A stretch of DNA of 10,625 nt from Desulfobacterales bacterium (lineage in GTDB: Bacteria; Desulfobacterota; Desulfobacteria; Desulfobacterales; JAUCGF01), in contig JAOZRC010000009.1 of the NCBI GenBank assembly GCA_029940345.1, positions 12,077 through 22,701 of the forward strand. The letters are read 5' to 3'. Of this stretch, positions 6,437-10,625 are shown one piece after another. The notes below the pieces were generated by a model that saw only the letters and a list, made by a program, of their open reading frames with translations, made no database searches and was not told the origin of the DNA. How positions within the stretch are numbered: position 1 is the stretch's first letter; each line of letters opens with the position of its first letter. A program made the position numbers and the translations under genes.

Positions 6437-6493
6437 GATTTAACAAATGTATCTTTTTTAAGGTTACAAGTATAAAGCTATTAGGAGGAAAGA

Positions 6494-7105
6494 ATGAAAA
6501 CCAGGTTAACCGTTTCAGTTGTATTCGGATTACTTTTAGCAACGGCCCTACACAGTTACGCCGCTACCGCTCTGGAAACAATCAAGGTGCCCATTGATCA
6601 AGTCGTTAATATATTAAAAGACCCTCAATATCAGGACAGTGCCAAAAAGGATGAACAGCAAACCAAACTATGGGATATCATTCATCAGATTTTTGATTTT
6701 ACTGAAATTTCCAAGCGCGCCCTGGCGCGCAATTGGCGCAAATTTTCGCCTGATCAAAGAAAAGCATTTACAAACGCTTTCACAGACCTCTTGGGGAACA
6801 CCTATTTAAATAAAATGCAAGGGAATGATTATCAAGATGTCAGCGTTGTTTTTTTTGAAGAAAAAAAGTTAAGCGAAATCAAATCTCAGGTCAGCTCTAA
6901 AATTATCAGTCGTAATCAAGAACTTCCGGTTACCTACAATTTGAAATTGAAAGAAAACAGATGGCGTATTTATGATGTCAAAGTGGAAGGCGTCAGCCTG
7001 ATTAAGAATTATCGGATCCAATTTAAAAGGAGTCTCAAAACAAATTCCCCCGCGGAACTGATCAAGCAGGTTGAAAAAAAAGCGCATCAGAAGGATAATC
7101 AATAA
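6494..7105 (+). CDS. mlaC: MlaC family phospholipid-binding periplasmic protein
   Basis: MlaC (Ttg2D) shuttles phospholipids across the periplasm between the outer-membrane MlaA complex and the inner-membrane MlaFEDB transporter. The 203-residue length is near the E. coli 211. A signal peptide (MKTRLTVSVVFGLLLATALHSYA) ends about residue 23-25. The family signatures are DIIHQIFDFTEISKRALARNW (about 61-81) followed by FSPDQRKAFTNAFTDLL, and WRIYDVKVEGVSLIKNYRIQF (about 157-177). The start is fixed by a full AGGAGG (6483-6488) five bases before the ATG. mlaA follows after 103 bases. The permease, ATPase and MCE-domain genes usual for this system are not in the window. A TATAAAG (6471-6477) is present but lies too close to the ribosome site to be a convincing -10. 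Confidence 0.92.
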   Translation: MKTRLTVSVVFGLLLATALHSYAATALETIKVPIDQVVNILKDPQYQDSAKKDEQQTKLWDIIHQIFDFTEISKRALARNWRKFSPDQRKAFTNAFTDLLGNTYLNKMQGNDYQDVSVVFFEEKKLSEIKSQVSSKIISRNQELPVTYNLKLKENRWRIYDVKVEGVSLIKNYRIQFKRSLKTNSPAELIKQVEKKAHQKDNQ

Positions 7106-7208
7106 TTTCAGTTTTATCTGTGATTCCCGCCACACTTACCCATTGAACACCTATGTTTACATTAACGTTCATGCACTGCTTAATCAAAGGAGATAGAAAA
7201 AGGCAACA

Positions 7209-8096
7209 ATGCTAAACTCTCTGAAACAGCTTGTTATTGCTTTTATACTGGTCGTTTTATTTATTTCGGGCTGCGCCCATCAAAATAACAATTCAACCTC
7301 ATTGACGGTTCCGATTCCGCTGCAGGAAGCCGGCCATCAAAAAATGACAGAGTCGGTGATTGTCGCCACAACCGAACTGACACCTCAAAAGGTGCCGGAT
7401 GATAGTATCAATGATGAGTTTAGTGATGACGATCTTGATTTCCTGGATGAGCTTGATGCGGAAGATGCGGCGGATGAAGCGGAAATGGATTCCGTGTGGG
7501 ACCCACTTTACAGTTGGAACAAAGCAATGTTTCATTTTAATGACAAATTCTATTTCTGGTTTGCCAAGCCGGTAGCGCAGGGATATAAGTTCGCTGTTCC
7601 TTATGAAATCAGGGATTCTCTGCGCAATTTCTTTTTTAATATCGTTGCGCCGGTACGCATGACAAATTGTCTTTTGCAAGGTAATTTTACGAGAGCCGGA
7701 GCTGAATTCGGACGGTTTTTTGTTAATAGCACCGCAGGCGTGGCCGGTTTCGGGAACCCTGCCAAAAATTTCCCGGCACTGAACCCGCCATCCGAGGATA
7801 TGGGCTTGACACTTGGCGTTTATGGCATCGGCAACGGGCCTTATCTTGTTTTGCCCATTTTAGGGTCGTACACTTTACGCGACGTGATAGGTGTGTTAAC
7901 AGATGGTATTCTGTTGAATCCGTTCACTTATATGGATATATTTGAAATATCACTAGGGTTAAGCGCCACCGACTATTTAAACGATGCGTCCTTTCGGATT
8001 GGCGATTATGAAGCGCTTAAAGATTCGGCCATTGAACCCTATGAAGCGATGCGTGATTTTTATATTCAGTATCGCAATAATCAGTTACATGATTGA
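7209..8096 (+). CDS. mlaA: MlaA (VacJ) family outer-membrane lipoprotein
   Basis: MlaA is a ring-shaped outer-membrane lipoprotein that removes mislocalised phospholipids from the outer leaflet and passes them to MlaC. The signal peptide MLNSLKQLVIAFILVVLFISGC ends in a lipobox with C22. The family domain starts near 96 (WDPLYSWNKAMFHFND) and contains FFFNIVAPVRMTNCLLQGNFTRAGAEFGRFFVNSTAGVAGFGNPA, MGLTLGVYGIGNGPYLVLPILGSYTLRD and a late DYLNDASF. At 295 residues it is longer than E. coli MlaA (251). The extra length is a linker between C22 and the domain that includes a stretch (64-94) with about 17 Asp/Glu and no Lys/Arg. An in-frame TAG at 7194 fixes the start downstream. GGAG is 16 bases away and AAGG six bases away. 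Confidence 0.94.
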   Translation: MLNSLKQLVIAFILVVLFISGCAHQNNNSTSLTVPIPLQEAGHQKMTESVIVATTELTPQKVPDDSINDEFSDDDLDFLDELDAEDAADEAEMDSVWDPLYSWNKAMFHFNDKFYFWFAKPVAQGYKFAVPYEIRDSLRNFFFNIVAPVRMTNCLLQGNFTRAGAEFGRFFVNSTAGVAGFGNPAKNFPALNPPSEDMGLTLGVYGIGNGPYLVLPILGSYTLRDVIGVLTDGILLNPFTYMDIFEISLGLSATDYLNDASFRIGDYEALKDSAIEPYEAMRDFYIQYRNNQLHD

Positions 8097-8129
8097 TCGC
8101 GCAACTTGCCTGATAAGCACCTTTTCTGC

Positions 8130-8540
8130 GTGAAAACATTAAGCATCAGACAACCGTGGGCGTGGTTAATTGTCCACGGCTATAAAGATATCGAAAACCG
8201 CACCTGGAAAACTTCTTTCCGGGGGCGTTTTCTGGTTCATGCCGGTCTGAAATTGGATTATCAGGGTTACGAAAATGTTCTCCGGCAATTCGACATTCCC
8301 CTTCCACCAACGCATACGTTTGACCTCGGAGGTATTGTAGGCGCTGCCACAATCGTTGATTGCACAGATCAATCCGACAGTCCCTGGTTTTCCGGGCCGT
8401 ATGGTTTTATCCTGAAAAACCCGCAACCGCTGCCGTTTTCAGCGCTTCGCGGTCAATTGGGTTTTTTTAATGCGGCTTATCGGCATCCTTCATTTTGCCC
8501 TAAAAGAAGCCCGCATTTTTCTCCGGAGTGCCAAACTTAG
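8130..8540 (+). CDS. ASCH-domain protein
   Basis: ASCH domains have a PUA-like fold and bind or act on RNA; E. coli YqfB of this class hydrolyses N4-acetylcytidine. From GTG 8130 the protein is 136 residues and begins with the family hallmark VKTLSIRQPWAWLIVHGYKD, then IENRTWKTSFRGRFLVHAG, GGIVGAATIVDC and YGFILKNPQPLPFSALRGQLGFF. I chose GTG because homologues start at the (M)KxLSIRQPWA motif. The frame is open back to TTG 8106, ten bases after mlaA, and neither start has a strong ribosome site. The gene probably shares the mlaCA transcript. Residues from about 118 on are basic, Pro- and Cys-rich and outside the domain. Their DNA matches one end of the palindromic element found at 9349, so the original C-terminus may have been replaced. 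Confidence 0.85.
   Translation: MKTLSIRQPWAWLIVHGYKDIENRTWKTSFRGRFLVHAGLKLDYQGYENVLRQFDIPLPPTHTFDLGGIVGAATIVDCTDQSDSPWFSGPYGFILKNPQPLPFSALRGQLGFFNAAYRHPSFCPKRSPHFSPECQT
8482..8532. repeat. Half copy of the GGGCATCC palindromic element
   Basis: GGCATCCTTCATTTT (8482-8496) is identical over 15 bases to 9350-9364, the left end of the element at 9349. GGAGTGC follows at 8525-8531, the same subterminal motif that the full elements carry about 30 bases in. No right half is present. It lies inside the 3' end of the ASCH gene. Confidence 0.5.
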
Positions 8541-8581
8541 GTGATTTCCAGATAAGAATATACCGAATTATAGTTCGTAGC

Positions 8582-8636
8582 AAATGAATTGATACTCTTT
8601 TTACCTAATTAATAAAGCAGTGGTATCAGTTCATTT
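8582..8636. terminator. Inverted repeat between convergent genes, possible terminator
   Basis: AAATGAATTGATAC (8582-8595) pairs with GTATCAGTTCATTT (8623-8636) over 14 bp with one mismatch around a 27-base loop. It lies between the convergent ASCH and thioesterase genes, where a two-way terminator would be expected. No strong T-run follows, so it may simply be another intergenic repeat. Confidence 0.35.
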
Positions 8637-8782
8637 CAGGGGTGGCATTTGCCGTTCAGCACTTTTTCGGCGTACATTTCACGTCGGATTATGACGTGTT
8701 CGTCTGGAAGCGGAACCGCTTTTCGCTTTAAATCGGTTACAAACCTGTTCGCGCCACCATACGTCATAAAACCGACTAACAT
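8636..8782 (-). other. Palindrome-rich spacer with a 48-codon frame of doubtful status
   Basis: CACGTC-N7-GACGTG (8680-8698) and AAGCGG-AA-CCGCTT (8708-8721) are short palindromes in this spacer. A minus-strand frame from ATG 8782 to TGA 8636 reads MLVGFMTYGG... and ends EKVLNGKCHP. It starts 22 bases after the thioesterase stop but has no ribosome site. The 71-codon plus-strand frame opposite (8649-8864) runs into the thioesterase gene and looks spurious. I think this is a repeat-derived stretch rather than a gene, with a small protein as the alternative. Confidence 0.35.
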
Positions 8783-8804
8783 GCAACTGATTCGTGCGTC
8801 AGGT

Positions 8805-9293
8805 TTATTCGCGCACTTGCACCATAATCAATTCACCTTTGGCGCAGATTTTCTTTTTCGCTGAAAGGGTGACGCCGACAGTCACCTTGCGACCTTTGAT
8901 CTCCTTGACAGCCCCGCGCAGTTCCAGTTCCACGCCCACAGGCGCGGGGGCCAGGTAATCCACTTTCAGGGAGGCGGTGACAAAGCGCGGCATGGCTCCG
9001 GGTTCGATTTTAATTTTCATTTCGCGCGCCTTGGCGGCTGCCGCGGTTCCTGCGCCGTGGCAATCAATCAGGGAAGCGATCAGGCCGCCATACAGGATAT
9101 TTTTCATGCCGCCGCTGTAATACTCTTTCGGTAAGAAATGGCAAATGCTTTCATCCCCGTCCCAATAGCTTTTGATTTTCAAACCATACTCATTTAACCG
9201 CCCACAACCATAGCAGTGCGCATATTCTTCCAGATAATAATCCTGGAATGCGTCCGAACCGTCCGATTGTGGGATAGCGGTGTCTCTATTCAT
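8805..9293 (-). CDS. PaaI-like hotdog-fold thioesterase
   Basis: The 162-residue protein opens with a HCYGCGRLNEYGLKI motif (26-40), common in stand-alone hotdog thioesterases. The active-site helix ILYGGLIASLIDCHGAGTAAAAKA (66-89) follows, with D77 as the probable catalytic acid, then VTASLKVDYLAPAPVGVELELRGAV and VTLSAKKKICAKGELIMVQV strands completing the fold. These enzymes hydrolyse acyl-CoA thioesters; the substrate cannot be told. The usual HGG before the helix is YGG here (Y68), a conservative-looking deviation that may affect activity. AAGGA lies nine bases before ATG 9293. The gene stands alone, convergent with the ASCH gene and divergent from the sensor gene. Confidence 0.85.
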   Translation of the reverse strand: MNRDTAIPQSDGSDAFQDYYLEEYAHCYGCGRLNEYGLKIKSYWDGDESICHFLPKEYYSGGMKNILYGGLIASLIDCHGAGTAAAAKAREMKIKIEPGAMPRFVTASLKVDYLAPAPVGVELELRGAVKEIKGRKVTVGVTLSAKKKICAKGELIMVQVRE

Positions 9294-9348
9294 CGTAATT
9301 GTTCCTTTCCGTTCTGTATTAATATTTTGAAAAATTATAACACTTTTT

Positions 9349-9488
9349 GGGCATCCTTCATTTTCCGCTTAACACTTTAAAGGAGTGCTGAACCGAAGGT
9401 TTAGCGTTTACGCTGGCCTTTGCTAAACCTTCGGTTCAGCACTCCCATGAAAGTGTAAACTACTTTTAAGCTATTATGAAGGATGCCC
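9349..9488. mobile_element. Palindromic MITE-like element A
   Basis: Perfect 13-bp terminal inverted repeats GGGCATCCTTCAT (9349-9361) and ATGAAGGATGCCC (9476-9488) enclose an inner, perfect 24-bp stem. Its arms are 9382-9405 (starting GGAGTGCTGAACCG) and 9422-9445 (ending CAGCACTCC), with a 16-base loop. GCTTTTT follows the right end. The element is about 140 bp and encodes nothing. I infer a non-autonomous palindromic element; no transposase is nearby. Confidence 0.65.
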
Positions 9489-9495
9489 GCTTTTT

Positions 9496-9659
9496 GGGTA
9501 TCTTATTCAAATTCAATGGTGATTATGGAGTGCGAAAGCAGAGTGAAGCAGAGGAACGGAGCGGAACGGTCTTTCGAAAATGATTTTAGCGAAAGACCGC
9601 TTCGCTTAACTTGCGCACTCCTAAACTGCCTTTAGCCCTAACTATTGAATAGGATGCCC
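9496..9659. mobile_element. Palindromic MITE-like element B, relative of element A
   Basis: GGGTATCTTATTCAA (9496-9510) pairs with TTGAATAGGATGCCC (9645-9659) over 15 bp with two mismatches. Subterminal GGAGTGCG (9527-9534) and CGCACTCC (9614-9621) match the motif in element A. A central stem is GGTCTTTCG (9568-9576)/CGAAAGACC (9590-9598). As in A, the right end is GGATGCCC followed by GCTTTTT. The interior is unrelated to that of A. It begins seven bases after element A ends. Confidence 0.6.
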
Positions 9660-9695
9660 GCTTTTTTTGAAGTTTTCCCTCCCTATTTTTTGGGG

Positions 9696-9727
9696 AGTTC
9701 ACAATTTGTTTGAAATTAATGTGAACT
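9696..9727. promoter_or_regulatory. AGTTCAC/GTGAACT inverted repeat upstream of the sensor gene
   Basis: AGTTCAC (9696-9702) and GTGAACT (9721-9727) are perfect 7-bp arms with an 18-base spacer, about 170 bases upstream of the sensor ATG. The rest of 9728-9899 shows no clear promoter boxes and no gene. The site could be a regulator binding site or a chance stem. Confidence 0.3.
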
Positions 9728-9899
9728 TGTATTATTAACTTGAAGCCTTATGAGCAATATCGGCGGTTTAAAATTTTGATCAAATTGTTGGGAGCGCAGA
9801 GCTGTTGTGAACTTTCCCCCACACTCAGTCTGACATATTCCAACCATACATCGGGAAAGACTGCAATAACTTTGCGCACCGCATCCTGGATATTTTATA

Positions 9900-10625
9900 A
9901 TGAACAATAAAAAATCTGATCATAATGTAAAACATACAAGAGCTTCAGGCATAACAAAACAATTTGTCCTCATCTTTTTACCGCTACTGGTTTTGATTTC
10001 TTTTATCATCGGCGGCTTTCTGATGCAGGCGAAAAAAAACAAGAGGGAAAAACTTCTATTCGAAGAACAACAGAATGTAAAAATGATGCATGGAATTGCT
10101 GTTAACGATTTAAGATCAATCATTATGGACTTGACCTATCTTGCAGCACTCCCTACACTTCATCAAATGATCGAGTTGGACAAATCGACAGATTGTATAA
10201 AGTTATCCGGTATTTTTGTTAACTTCTGTAAGTTCAGGGCGCTTTACGATCAAATTCGTTTTCTTGATGAAAACGGCATGGAAATGATTCGTGTAAATTT
10301 TAACCAGGGACACCCTGGTATCGTACCATACGATCAACTTCAAAATAAGGCCAAACGATATTATTTTGCTGACACAATCCGATTAGAACCGGGCCAGATT
10401 TTCGTATCGCCAATGGACTTGAATATTGAACATGGCCAGATCGAACAACCGCTAAAGCCCATGATCCGCTTTGGAACTCCGTTAGTGGATTTAAAAGGCC
10501 GGAAACAAGGCATCGTGCTGCTCAATTATTTCGGCGCCAAAATGATACGGCATCTTCATGAGGCATCGGCTGAAACTGTTGGAAAATTTATGCTGCTGAA
10601 CTCTCAAGGGTATTGGCTCAAAGGT
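9900..10625 (+). CDS. Membrane sensor with double-Cache-like periplasmic domain, partial
   Basis: The frame opens at ATG 9900 and stays open to the window end, giving 242 residues. An in-frame TAA at 9867 with no start codon between fixes this ATG, though its ribosome site is weak. A basic N-terminus precedes one membrane segment (about 22-42, FVLIFLPLLVLISFIIGGFLM). A helical stretch (50-90) follows, then PDC/Cache-type strands: LYDQIRFLDENGMEMIRVN (about 115-133), YYFADTIRLEPGQIFVSPMDLN (154-175) and MIRFGTPLVDLKGRKQGIVLLNYFG (188-212). The visible end, KFMLLNSQGYWLKG, looks like the start of the second Cache lobe. Such extracytoplasmic domains bind small ligands and normally precede histidine kinase, GGDEF or methyl-accepting output domains, which lie beyond the window. 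The gene is transcribed away from the thioesterase. Confidence 0.88.
   Translation, partial: MNNKKSDHNVKHTRASGITKQFVLIFLPLLVLISFIIGGFLMQAKKNKREKLLFEEQQNVKMMHGIAVNDLRSIIMDLTYLAALPTLHQMIELDKSTDCIKLSGIFVNFCKFRALYDQIRFLDENGMEMIRVNFNQGHPGIVPYDQLQNKAKRYYFADTIRLEPGQIFVSPMDLNIEHGQIEQPLKPMIRFGTPLVDLKGRKQGIVLLNYFGAKMIRHLHEASAETVGKFMLLNSQGYWLKG

Noticed and set aside
6252..6542. Open frames on both strands (6252-6443 and 6255-6542)
   Set aside because: They mirror each other across the 138-bp palindrome, and the minus frame runs into the mlaC start, so both are explained by the palindrome.
9338..9670. CRISPR array
   Set aside because: The repeats are inverted and paired within each element, not short direct repeats with regular spacers, and no cas genes are near.
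9716..10123. Minus-strand frames of 63 and 67 codons
   Set aside because: The second lies opposite the clearly coding sensor gene, and the first spans intergenic sequence with no ribosome site or protein character.

Overview
The window looks like chromosomal sequence of a Gram-negative bacterium. It has outer-membrane lipid-transport genes (MlaC, MlaA), two lipoproteins with lipoboxes, periplasmic sensors and a MoaA. The gene style resembles the sulfate-reducing/delta-proteobacterial group (Desulfobacterota), but that placement is inferred from protein appearance and not from a phylogenetic marker. Intergenic DNA is AT-rich and unusually full of inverted repeats.

Layout: positions 1-5744 are all transcribed leftward. 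At the left edge is the N-terminus of a membrane sensor (cut by the window), preceded in the same operon by a periplasmic solute-binding protein. Next come a six-TM protein with a PH-like N-terminus, a B-box-like zinc-finger membrane protein, and an RDD membrane protein that carries an L7/L12-like domain and a zinc ribbon. Further upstream are a lipoprotein M48 metalloprotease and moaA (molybdenum cofactor synthesis step 1). The moaA promoter is near consensus and has a perfect palindrome immediately upstream of it.

A roughly 650-base divergent intergenic region follows. It holds three consecutive long imperfect palindromes. Rightward genes come next: mlaC, mlaA (retrograde phospholipid transport across the envelope) and a small ASCH-domain gene. 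A palindrome-rich spacer separates these from a leftward hotdog thioesterase. A second long intergenic region (9294-9899) contains two adjacent palindromic, MITE-like elements with shared ends. The window ends inside a rightward membrane sensor with a periplasmic double-Cache-like domain.

The genes are mostly envelope and signalling functions plus cofactor synthesis. I see no transposase, phage, CRISPR, tRNA or rRNA genes. The most noteworthy items are the palindrome families (one appears to supply the C-terminal tail of the ASCH protein), the 47-bp tandem duplication that leaves a relic gene end, the L7/L12-like/zinc-ribbon/RDD fusion in a zinc-membrane-protein cluster, and the moaA operator-like palindrome.
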